Below are positions 52,237 through 62,202 of a DNA stretch of 64,000 bases, in pieces. Source of the stretch: Pyropia yezoensis (lineage: Eukaryota; Rhodophyta; Bangiophyceae; Bangiales; Bangiaceae). Under the pieces are notes generated by a model. That model worked only from the letters and a program-made list of their open reading frames with translations, was not told where the DNA came from and did no database searches. The position numbers and the translations under genes are program-made. Position 1 is the stretch's first letter. Every line of letters starts with the position of its first letter. The DNA lies in assembly GCA_009829735.1 (NCBI GenBank), contig CM020619.1, positions 124,001-188,000 on the forward strand, written 5' to 3'.

Positions 52237-52800
52237 TATATTTTGCGAAAGCATCTATCGTTAGTAAAAAGATGCGACAATTATTGAAAAACGTTTCTGA
52301 TAGCTATCGCCCAGGAGCCACGTGTGAGGATGACAGCAATGAATTAACCACGTCGTGCCCAACACGAGCCGCCTGACGAGCTGCGGACACGGCTTTCGGA
52401 AAGGGCGTAGAGCCTAAATTGGGCCGCGTAGTACGCAGGCGGCGGAGAACGTGCCGCGTGGGGCGGCCGCACCCGCCGTGTACAGTACGCCGCGGAGGAT
52501 GTGAAGTCCTAGTCGGCGTACGTAGCTCCTATCGTCCTCGTGGTGTGGGTCTGGATCTTGGCTGGGCACGCTGCCGTACTGTATCGCGGCTACGTATACA
52601 GTTCCGAAGACGACGACAGGGTGCTGCACTGCCGCATGATCAGGCGGTCCGGTCTGGTCTGATGGGCCTCCGAGGCAACACGTGGTGGAACACGTGGACG
52701 TCTGATAATCATTATCGTTCCGGTTCTCCTGAACGTTATTCTTTTCTGATAATTTACTCGATAATTTTGACTCAATAATTATCGCCTCTCAACCCTGTCA
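52237..52800. other. AT-richer spacer with small inverted repeats
   Basis: Contains a GCATCT...AGATGC hairpin near 52251-52275, a GC-richer middle with GTAC-rich motifs (52420-52600), and an AT-rich GATAAT/ATTATC cluster at about 52704-52785. No gene recognised. Confidence 0.4.
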
Positions 52801-52811
52801 AGGCCACAGCT

Positions 52812-53129
52812 GTGTGCTTGCTGGACGACTTTATGATTGACACCCTGCGCTACTTTTGTGGCGATGACGAGGAGCGTTCGAAGCTCTGGTTGGCAGCGGC
52901 TGATAAGGCTCTTGGCACGAGGGAGCTTAATCAAGCATTTTATTCCATGCTGAAAAAGGACGGGACCCATGAACGACTACCAAGCCTCGACGGCAGGTCT
53001 GCTGCGGAAGAGGACCACGCAGAGTATGTAAGCGTCGCGGCCGGGGCTCTTACTAGTAGCGGTAGCTCTTCAAATCTTGGCTGTAGTCCTGCCCGACTCC
53101 TGGGGAAGAAGCGCGGCCGAGGTGAATAG
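52812..53129 (+). pseudogene. C-terminal exon or gene fragment, unknown
   Basis: About 105 codons of natural composition ending at TAG/TGA 53129: LLDDFMIDTLRYFCGDDEERSKLWLAAADKALGTRELNQAFYSMLKKDG..., then a Ser-rich stretch and a basic end, LLGKKRGRGE. The first in-frame ATG is internal (FMIDTL), and CCACAG precedes the open stretch, so it may be a 3' exon. No family recognised. Confidence 0.4.
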
Positions 53130-55840
53130 GACGGGCGGAACGCCGCGCAAGGGACTGGGGGGATGGCGTTGAGAAATGGGATGGTACCATGGTGGTGGTG
53201 TTATTGGTGGTGGTACCGGTCGTGGTGGTGCTGGTCGCGGTGGTGTTGGTCGCGTTGGTGGGAGTGGGCGGCTGGTGGCGCAGGTTGGGTGAGGGGGCGG
53301 CCGTCGGCTGGCGCCGGCCTGTGGCGGCGGTTAGCCGGCGACGGCGGCGGCGTGCCGCCGGCGGCCGCTGCAAAGTCCGCAGCTAGAAGTGGACGCGCAA
53401 ACAAACAAGAAAAAACTGCTGCGCAAGGGCGCCGACGCGACCAGACACCGCAGGGCATGGCCCTTGGCGTCTCGGACCGGGGCGTGCTACCGCCCGCCGC
53501 CCCCCTCCTCCTGTATCCTTCCTCATCCACTCTGTCCCCCCTCACATCTGTCTATCCGACGCCGTGGCGGCCGCGCCGTCCCACCCTCACCGCTGCGCGC
53601 GCTCCCCCACACCAGGATCCGAGTGGCAGAAAGCAGGGGGGATGGAGCACAGGCGTTATGTTGGATCCCCTCCTCACGATCTGCCACTGCCCGCTGACCC
53701 CACCGCCCTCCCCGACCTCGCCGTGCGTCTCCGTCTGTAACGGCTCCCGTGCCGGCCCCGCTGTGATGTGGCTGGCACCACCGTAGAAAGGCCGGCCCCG
53801 CCGCGCGGGGCGGCGTGCCCGCGGGGACTCGCAGACGGACGGGCCGCGCCGACGCCCCGTCCCCCACCCGGCGTCGCGAGCAGACGGCCCCCACAGGCGG
53901 CTACGGCCGCTCCCCACGGTCGCACCCGCGGCCCGGGCGGGGGATGGCCCAGCCTTCAAAGAACTGAAAGACCAGACGCAATACAAAAGTCGGGAGCGGC
54001 GGCGCTCCCGTGTGGTCTGGTATGGGCCCCACCCGCGCTGTGCCGGCAGGTACATTCCAGGGAGGTACACGCCCGCATGGCAGGACGGCACGCCGACGGC
54101 CACCTAAATTTTAGTGCCGGCCATCGCCCCCCCCCCTCCCTCGTGAAATGCTCTGACATCTCCATGTCTATTGCCATGGAACCAGCCCTGACGCGCTTGC
54201 TCCTCCGCGGCGGCTCAGCAGGCTGCTCATTCACCCTCCTCCGCCCAGCTTCCACGCACCCCCCCTCTCGGTCGACGCGGCGGCCGCATTGTCTATCGCG
54301 TCAGCCTACGCAGCCGTGTCAGCCGCCGACTCCTCCGTGAACCCACTCGACCTGTCGGAACTGCTGCTCGTCGTGGCGCAGTTGCCACAAGCCACCCGCT
54401 TAGCGCGGCTGGCGGCCGCGGCGCCCTCCATCGTAGCGCGCATGTGGACCATCGCCTCGACGACGTCGCCGACGCTGCTGTCGGGGCTGCCCGTGTTGGC
54501 ACCGTGCGCGCTGCCACCGCCGCCGCCGCCGCCGACGCTGCCGATGCCGCCCCCGACGCTGCCGCCGCCGAGGCTCGCCGACAGGGTGTGGCTCCCAACT
54601 GCACCCCCTTCGCTCCCGCTGCCGCGAGAGCCAGCTACCGACACCGCCCAAGGAGTGCTGCCGCTCATGAGGAGGAGCCTCTTGAGGGCCTCGGAAAGCG
54701 CCGGCGACAGCGGCGTGAGCGACGGGCCAAGGTCGGCTGCGAGGAGGCCGGCCGCCGACGGGAGCGGGGAGAAGACGGGCCGGTCGCCGCCGCCGCGGAT
54801 TGGCACGGGGGGATGGGCATGCGAGGCCTTGCCGCCGTCGGTACCGCGGCGCCGCTGACGGCGGCGCTGCCGCCAGCGTCCGCGTCCGTGTCAAGCCTCT
54901 CATCGTCTACGCCTTCATCCCCATCCCCGCCGCCGTCATCGCCGCCGCCTGCCCCATGTCGCCGTAACCACCGCCGAAGCTACCTCTCGCGTGTCGTGTA
55001 CTCTGTCACGCCCCATGCGGGGGCCGAGGCGAGCAGACGGGCGGCCGTTGGGGCGGCGGAACAGAGCCAGCCTCTGGGCGAGACGGAACCCGCCCGGGAC
55101 CCACTGCTGCGGGGACAGCGGCAGCTGGGGCTCCGCCGGCCAAGCCCACGCAGCGGCGACGGCGGTGCCGACGGCAGTGTCAACCGGCTGCGGCGAGCGC
55201 TGGCGGTGCACGCGGCGGTGGTGGGGGCGCACGATGGGAGTGGCGACAGTGGTGGTGGCGGCAACAGCCCACACACCTGTGTCGCCCTCATCCACGTCAG
55301 ACACGGCCGTGGCGGCGGCACCACCGCAGCCGTCGCCTATGGCGCCGTCATGGCAACGGGGGAGGGCCGCCGGAGAGGCCCTCCACGCCGCCCCACACAC
55401 GAGCGCGGCCCCGCTCTCCCCCCGCACGCACGTTCCGGCGTTTCCCCCCCTTCCTTCCTTCCCCAGACGCGGCGGGTGCACCCCCCACCGCCTCCGCCAC
55501 TGGAAAGTTGATAAACCCTCCGGCCGCACCGCCGTAGACGCTGCCGCCGCCGCCGCCACCGCCGCGGCCGCACCCGTCCTGTTCCCCTCCCTGGCGCCCC
55601 CCCCCCTGCCAACGTCCACCCGAAGCAGCGCGGCAACGTCTGCTGGCCAAAGGCCCTCTACGTTCGTGGCGGCGGGACGGCGGCGTTGAGGTCGGTAACC
55701 ACCGCCGCGCGCGCCGCACGCAGCAGCCGTGACGCGGCGGCAGCAAGGGCGGGCGGGGTGCCGCCGCCACCGCCGCCGGGGCCACCGTAGCCCGTCGCAC
55801 TCGCTGCCTCCGCGGTGGCCACGCGCAGCAGGCGGCCGCC

Positions 55841-55871
<31 letters not shown>

Positions 55872-57400
55872 CCCAGCGTGTGCGTCGCAGCGACCATGGC
55901 CAGGAACGGCAAGGGCGACGCTACGGTCACCACCGACGGCATCCCCCGAATGGCTCTAGGGGGGACACGTCACCGCCGGCGGTGCGGGCAGCCGCCCCGG
56001 CGGGCGGGAACATAGTGCCACCGGGGGGGAGATGGAGCGCAGGTGGCTCTCCGCCGGTGGCGGGGGGGGGGCGAGGGGCGAGGGATTCGCTGCTGGGGAG
56101 CGCCACGGCGGGCGCCCCCGCAAAGCACGCCGCACATGCCGCCGGCGCCGCTCCGCCGCGTGTGACGGGGCCACCGCCGTCGACGCAGCGCCCGCTGACG
56201 CCGGCGGCTGCGGCGGTGAGGACGGCGTCGGCGAGTGTCCAACGGCCCTGTTTGGCGGCAGACGCGTCGCTGCCGGGGCTTGCTACGTTCTACGACGCCC
56301 ATGTGGCGGCACTGACGGCAAGTACGGCGCCTAGCGCAGTGGAAAGGATAGCCACAGCCGGACGAGTGCAGTGTGGGCGCTCAGCATGACGACGGTGCAG
56401 CTCAACATGGAGAGCTCAGCGTGGTTGGTGCCGTGGCGGTGCCACAACCCCCCCTCGCCTCGAGACGACCCGTGCCGGCGCCGGCCCCGCCGTCGTCGTC
56501 ATCGCCATCCCCGGCCGATGTGCAGGAAAGAAGCCGCCGCTTCGCCGGCAGCATGACCCGTCGCCATCGCCCGTGGCCCCGTCAGGGGTCCCCCCACCCC
56601 CCCCCCTGTTGAAGCCACGGCCGCCGCCGCTGCCACTGCCACCGTGCTAGCCGTGCCAGCCGCCACAAGTAGGGCAGCGAGCCGTGCTGGCGGCAGCGTT
56701 CAGGCGGCGGGGGTGTGCGGCGAGGCACTCGCCGCGCTGCGGTGACCTGCTGCGGGGGCCGGCGACTGTGTCATCGTAACCAGCGGCCACAGGTGCTCTG
56801 GGGCGTACGGTGCCTTTGATCGTGACAGCAGCGGCGGTCACCACTGCTGTCGCCGCCACCGCAGCCACCGCCGCCGCCGCCGCCGCAGCCACGGTCGCTG
56901 CCGCAGGAGCCAGGCGACCGTGCTGCATGCAAGGGGGGCGGGTGGCATGGCGGGGTGCGGCAACCAGCGGTAGCGGTCCCCCTATCAATAGCAGCGGCGC
57001 AGGCGGGGGGTGATCGGGACGTCTTCCCAATCCCTCACTGTGGCGTGGGCACCCCGCGGCCGCTTGGCGCCGACGTCCTCCCCCGTATCGGGCGCCGCCG
57101 CTGGTGCGCCCCCCTCTGTGGCCGCCACCCCGCCAGCCGCAGCCGCAGCAGTGGCAGGAATTGCACCATCGGCAGGGGAGTAGGTAGAGGTCGGCGGGCT
57201 TCTGCAGGTTCCGTCGGCACACTGCCGACAGGTTGGCTACCGTCCTTTCGTACATGTAGTCACTATAGGTGGGGGGAAGGAAGGGGAGGGCGCGTCAAAG
57301 CGGCAGAACACAGCCGAAGTGGAAGACGTACAACGGAAAACAAGCTCGCCAGCAAGTGAAGGTCATGCATAGGGTCCCATCAACCACATGCTAGGACCCT
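53130..57400. other. Ala/Pro/Gly low-complexity GC-rich region, coding uncertain
   Basis: GCC/GCG/CCG-rich DNA with long overlapping frames on both strands. Candidates with more natural segments are + 54289-54858 (NPLDLSELLLVVAQLPQATRLARLAAAAPSIVARMW), + 55880-56389 (ADASLPGLATFYDAHVAALTASTAPSAVERIATAG) and - 54306-54806 (SLTPLSPALSEALKRLLLMSG). At 57150-57255 (-) an ATG frame begins MYERTVANLSAVCRRNLQ and contains LPCRWCNSCHCCGC, a Cys-rich motif loosely like that of the Harbinger accessory proteins. I cannot choose a gene model. Confidence 0.35.
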
Positions 57401-58669
57401 CCCATACTCCATCTCCTTACCAGGCTCCGTCCTCAAACGTACCAATCAGCACATGCTGCGAAGGTCTCCTCGCTCGTGTGGGGGGGGAGGGGTGGGGACT
57501 GAGGCGAAGTTCCGCCAGCCAGCTCGTCGAGCATACGTGGCGCGCCTCACGATAGAAACATCTATTTGGCTTTTTACATTTATATTTTCCGACCTCATAA
57601 GATTCGCGACAACGGACGCGTCGATGCGCTTGTGTTTTTGAGTGCGTAAGAGAAAACAATCGCCTGGTAAGTACGTCGTCACACTTTCACTTCCTTCCCA
57701 ATTGACGCCACCGCGGCCCTTTCAAGCGAACTTCCTCTTCAGCGGGAAGACGCGACTGACGGCACCGCGTGGCTGAAGAGACGGTGTTTCAGTACCCCAA
57801 GCATCACGTGGAGCGCTGCCATCGAATCACATGGGCCGGCTGCCGGGTCTGGGAAAGGTCGTTTTGAGAGTGGAGTCCCCACCTCATCTTTGAGAGCCCT
57901 TCAGCAGGAGGCAGAAAGTACAGTCTTTCTCCATTGCTGTGACATCCTTTCTTGGGCACGGTGTCTAGTAACCAATGCAGGTCGACCGACCTCTACGGTG
58001 CGATCAACGCATGTGTCAGCATTCGATCGTTGTCACCGACCAATCAGAGGGCGGAATCAAGTTACAATCCTTGGGCTTACGGTCGCCACAGAGGGTGCCC
58101 AACAATGGAGAAAGACTGCACCGTGCATGTCGCGGACCCCAATGTTTTCTGCATTGGCTGGACAGCGCTATCAGCTGCTTGACAACCCAATCACGTGGTC
58201 GTATGCCGAGCCAGAATGTGCCTGAACTGTTTCTAACCATTTCTTCGCAGAAGATTGAGGTTTTCTACTGTCAGGGGCACTTTGCCGGGAGGCAGAACCA
58301 CTAAGTGGTGTTCGTCTTGTTTCCCCGGTCATGTGAATAAACGTGGAGGCGATTCCAGCCTGTGGGGGCACATCGGCCAGGGAGTCGGTCCCTGCGGCGC
58401 ATCTGATTGGCTGAGAGCCCGTCTGAGAGAGTATGTCTCAGGCCAACGGGACAGAATTCGGAAATCAGCCATATCAAAGAACCAGAAGCAACACGGGCAG
58501 CTCCTGACGAGAGGACAGAGCATATGCGCACGTTCCAGTTCTCGTGAAAAACTTGGCGCTCGTCAGAAGACATTGAACCTCGCTCGGGGTGGCCAGATCG
58601 TAGCTCACGCCCCTTTGGTGCGGTTGAGTTTTCTTTTTGGACAGTGGTGAACATGAGGTACAGACGAGC
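57401..58669. other. Intergenic region of ordinary composition
   Basis: About 1.27 kb with no supported gene. Several CCAAT/ATTGG motifs (near 58041, 58189 and 58411) and short open frames under 131 codons without recognisable domains. Confidence 0.4.
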
Positions 58670-58675
58670 TATTGT

Positions 58676-58786
58676 GCGTCCCGTAAAAAGTCGACGTGCA
58701 CGGGTCGTGCAGTGTGGGTTTGATTGGTCCAGTGGCCGTCATTTGACATGATCACGACACGTGCACGTCCACTTTTTACGGGACGC
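58676..58786. mobile_element. 111-bp hairpin MITE
   Basis: 34-base arms at 58676-58709 and 58753-58786 are reverse complements at 32 of 34 positions, beginning GCGTCCCGTAAAAAGT, around a 43-base centre. TA occurs a few bases outside both ends (58670-58671 and 58789-58792), fitting a mariner-type MITE. TATAAATAG directly follows on the right. Alternatively it is a solitary palindrome. Confidence 0.75.
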
Positions 58787-59428
58787 CCTATAAATAGTAG
58801 GCGCTTGCATGCCATCGAGAGGCTGCGGTACAGGCGCTCGACTTGGAGCCGGCTCGTGGCGAGTTCTGATTGGGTAACGAAATATCGTACAAAAGTCACC
58901 AACGCATGGAGAGATTTCTCGGCTTCTGACCTGAAGCGCGCAGCCACTACATTCAGTCCCGCAGCCACTACATTCAGTCCCGAGGGGCTGTGCTGTCTCG
59001 CATGCGGTGCATACCGACGCACCGTTTCGGCAGACCGTGCATGCGGACTGTTTTTCTTCCCTGCGGCTTCCGCACGGCGCCCTGCCCGCCATGCTATCTG
59101 CGCGGCGTGATGAGATTCGGCGTTCACGTGCACGACTGAGAAGGACGGTGCTGTTATATGCTATCCTCCAGCTGGGCGGGGGTCCTCGAATGAAACAAAC
59201 AATGAAACAAGACCCTCTCCCTTGGTGCAACACGAGACGTGCCGCCGCCACCAGATCGAGAGAAAAAATAGAGACAAAAACCTGTGAACAGCTGCATGCG
59301 AGCCGCCAAGCGGGAAGCCCTTGGCCTCGTGCCCAACCAAACGCTTGTCTCCGGCGCCCAAAAGAAAACGGGGCGGCCGCCCTCAGGTCCACGAGGGCGA
59401 GCGCTGGCCGCCCCGGTGAGGGACCTTC

Positions 59429-60448
59429 TCAAAAAGGGGACCATGGGAGCCCCGAACACGCTTCGTGAGTCGCGAAGCCAGGAACCCAGGACCTCCGTTT
59501 GTCAGGGTTGTTATGCCCACACTCGGGCGCCTCGCACTCCACGGCCGGGGGGTTCGGGTCATGCTGAAGGGTCGCCTTGTCCATGATGAAGCGGCGCTTG
59601 GTGGAGTTGCGAAAGTCACTCCAGTACCCACACCCCCCAGTGCAGCTGACGCCCTTGAGCGGCCACGGCCGATACCGGCAGCCGTCGTGGTAGGACCCGT
59701 GAGCAATCTTGCCAATGAATACCACCGGCCGGGTGCCTACAAATTCCACGTTCTTGCCTCCAGGATAGGCAAAGTAAAAGCCAGAGTGCTGGTTAAGCCG
59801 CAACCGATATACCGCTCGGGACAACGTATTGACCCAAACTTGCACGTACTCGTTGTCATCACCGTGGGCCCCCCCAGAACCCTCGGTGATGCACCCCTTT
59901 TGTTGGCCATACCACAAGTTGAACTGGTAGACGGTGTAGATGCCACAGGTGTAGGCCGAGACAAAGACGGGGGCGTCACGCCGAAAGGCGGCGCAAGTCC
60001 CATCCCGCGTGGCCGCCTGGCGCTTGTCGTCTGGGAAGCAATACGAGCCGGCGCCATCGTCAAAGCGGTAGATGGGCACGTACTTCACCGCCTGCAGCCG
60101 CATGTCCCCCGTCGACACAGTCACGGGGGCGGCCTTCATGATCCCACACACTGCTCCAGCGGTGGAACTGCGGATGGCCGCCGTCGCGCCGCGGCCCTTC
60201 AACCAGCACGTGCCGCCCGCGTATGGGGTCCACGCAAAGTGCGTGCACCCCTGCGTGCGGCCGCAGGCGCCGGAGCAGTCCTCCCCACGCACGCGGGCGG
60301 AGCCAATGTCGCGCCCGGCAAAGTCACACGCGGGCGCCCAAGATGCGTCGGACGACTGGCGCCAGGTGATGGCAGTGGCGGCGGTGGTGACGAGCAGCAT
60401 CACCAGGGCCACGGGTACCACCACACGGACGGCGGCGTGGGGCGTCAT
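59429..60448 (-). CDS. Secreted PAN/Apple domain plus NPP1/Vps62-like protein
   Basis: 339 residues from ATG 60448. An upstream in-frame ATG (60493) would add a 15-residue Pro-rich leader, and the inner start gives the better signal peptide, MTPHAAVRVVVPVALVMLLV-TTAATA. Residues ~35-105 form a PAN/Apple-type module (CDFAGRDIGSARVRGEDCSGACGRTQGCTHFAWTPYAGGTCWLK...AVCGIM) with three or more disulfides. Residues ~115-290 resemble the NPP1/Vps62 fold family: YVPIYRFDD, VYQFNLWYGQQKGC, GGAHGDDNEYVQVWV (H-x-x-D-x-E-like acidic cluster), HSGFYFA, and RPVVFIGKIAHGSYHDGC. The Cys-rich tail ends PWSPF. No break is seen and the composition is clearly coding. Probably extracellular; ligand and role unknown. 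Confidence 0.82.
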   Translation of the reverse strand: MTPHAAVRVVVPVALVMLLVTTAATAITWRQSSDASWAPACDFAGRDIGSARVRGEDCSGACGRTQGCTHFAWTPYAGGTCWLKGRGATAAIRSSTAGAVCGIMKAAPVTVSTGDMRLQAVKYVPIYRFDDGAGSYCFPDDKRQAATRDGTCAAFRRDAPVFVSAYTCGIYTVYQFNLWYGQQKGCITEGSGGAHGDDNEYVQVWVNTLSRAVYRLRLNQHSGFYFAYPGGKNVEFVGTRPVVFIGKIAHGSYHDGCRYRPWPLKGVSCTGGCGYWSDFRNSTKRRFIMDKATLQHDPNPPAVECEAPECGHNNPDKRRSWVPGFATHEACSGLPWSPF

Positions 60449-60493
60449 AGTGCTGCCAGGGGTGGGGTGGGGGGGGGGGGGGGCGGGGGACAT

Positions 60494-60828
60494 CTCGGCA
60501 GAGAGTTAGGGGGCAAAGCGGGGGGGGGGGGGGGGGGGCGCGGAAGGCGGGTGTCGGACCGGTGGACGGTGTGCAGGAGTGTGGTGTCGCTGTCGTGACG
60601 GGTGCGGCAGCCTGTATGCGAATGCGCCGGGGGCAGGGACTGATGTGGCCACCGTGCCGGCGGTGCCCCCGGGCGCTGGCCAAGGCGGGGGGGGGGGGGG
60701 GAAGCCCGTCGGGCGCGCCGTCGGGCGCCAGAGCAGCCTCTGGGCGTGCGAGCTCCGCTTGCCCGTCGCACGCTGCCCCGTAGACCCGCCGCCACCTTGG
60801 AGCCGTGCGGGAGCTGACGAGGTCACCC
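60494..60828. promoter_or_regulatory. Upstream region of the PAN/NPP1-like gene
   Basis: G/C-homopolymer-rich 335 bases immediately 5' of the - strand gene. No clear TATA box. Overlapping open frames are low-complexity and not credited. Confidence 0.35.
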
Positions 60829-60985
60829 GCCCACCGCGGGATCTCCCACTGGCAAGAACACTCCCCCCCCCACACCGGAGGACTCTCCACCGACGGGGAC
60901 ACCCGTCCGCCGGGGGATCTCAAGCCGACGGGGACACCCCCGCCCCCACCGGGGGATCCTCCGATGGGGAGGGTGTCCCGGCCTT
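60829..60985. repeat. Tandem repeat of about 36-42 bp, four imperfect units
   Basis: The pattern CCGGGGGATC(T)...CGACGGGGACACCC recurs four times with diverged spacing, about 400-540 bases upstream of the start of the PAN/NPP1-like gene. It may be a minisatellite or an upstream element. Confidence 0.65.
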
Positions 60986-62013
60986 CGCCCAGCGTGGCTG
61001 GACCCCGGGTGGCACTGGCGACAGCGGATGACCAGAAAACGGTGCAGCCGGCATGGCGGGCGGCGATTTGGGGCGGGGCGGGGGGGTAAGGCCCCAACCC
61101 CCGCCTCCCCCGACCTAGCCCCGCAGCCAGCCGCCCACCAGCGCGTTTGAGGCTTGGAAGGGGTGCCCCTTGCCGCCGGGCGCCAGCCGCCCGCCCCTTC
61201 CCGCCCGCGCAGGGGCCCGCACGCAGCCGCCGGCATGGGGGGCACGCACCACTGCAAGACCAACCGGCCCCTTCTCGTTCGCCTGACACCACCACGTGGT
61301 CCACGTCTGTCTCTTTTTTCTAGAAAAAGCACATGAGCGTGAAGCACAAGCTGTGAGAATCACACCGGCGTGCAGCATGCAGCACAAGGATGGGGAGCTT
61401 CCATGGCAAGACCGTCCCGTCTTGTGTCTTGTTGTTGCCTAGTATGGGGTTACGTACGCTGGCCTGGTGGGTGGCTTGCCTGTCTCTGCATGACCATCCT
61501 ATCCTCCCTTGGACTGGAGTGTATTTGATCGGGGGTATTGGTGGGACTGGACTGCTCACTATCCATCTCCCACCCAGCCATTTGTCCCTTCACTGCGACA
61601 GAAGGGGTTGGCGAGGGACGTTGCCGCCGGCTGCCCACGGCCGGCACGTTCGTTTGCCCTCGCGCCCCGCCCGCCATCCCGGCTCTCGCCCTTCGGCGTC
61701 GCCTACGGCGTGCGCCGTCATACTATTTGCCTGCCTCCGCCCGCAGTTGCACGCTGTTTACCCTCTGTTTGTGGGCGCTGGCTTTTTCCCGCGCCCCGGG
61801 GCCATTGGTGGCGATCTACGGGCACACTTAGCGGCTACGGCCGTCTGGCCCCTATTAAATGTATCAACTGGCACACCCGCATCGAAGGCAGGGAATAAAC
61901 TGCAGGGGGGGGTTATGGGGAAGGGTATCTAACAAACTGCGAATTTTACTCATCGAATTGCGAACTTAGCGCGCTGACCCTTGGTCTCGAACGCAATGCT
62001 TCAGGCCGAGTGA
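60986..62013. other. Intergenic region, no supported gene
   Basis: About 1 kb. A + frame at 61390-61932 (180 codons) is open but has no recognisable domain and switches to Arg/Pro-rich sequence. Not credited as a gene. Confidence 0.35.
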
Positions 62014-62202
62014 TCATGCGGCGGCCTGGTTCATAACCCCACCGCGGGCGCCGGACGCCAGGGCCGTCTCCTGATCACACAGGTGGTCGTCCTCGAGCAA
62101 CAAACAGTAGGGTGTGGTGGTCTCAGCGACCATCGCGTTGCGACCGACGCTGGTACCCACATTCAGCGGCAGGGTTACCGCGTCCAGGACGGGGTACTGC
62201 AT
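62014..62202 (-). pseudogene. Glycosyltransferase (GT2-like) fragment
   Basis: About 62 codons from ATG 62202: VLDAVTLPLNVGTSVGRNAMVAETTTPYCLLLEDDHLCDQETALASG. The pattern L-P-x-x-x-G-x-S-x-GRN...T-x-Y-LLL-DD is that of family-2-type glycosyltransferases, such as beta-1,4-GalNAc transferase-like enzymes, covering the nucleotide-sugar-binding loop and an acidic metal-binding motif (EDDH here). Only this core is present; no continuation is apparent on either side. It is probably a gene relic or a single exon, and it is more GC-rich than its flanks. Confidence 0.5.

Noticed and set aside
52237-52800. Helitron end (hairpin plus CTRR)
   Set aside because: A small hairpin exists, but no matching TC start, no Rep/helicase and no clear CTRR end.
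54444-55511. 355-codon + ORF in the Ala/Arg-rich region
   Set aside because: Several overlapping phases are equally open and none has a recognisable domain.
61390-61932. 180-codon + ORF as a host gene
   Set aside because: No domain, shifting composition, no supporting neighbours.
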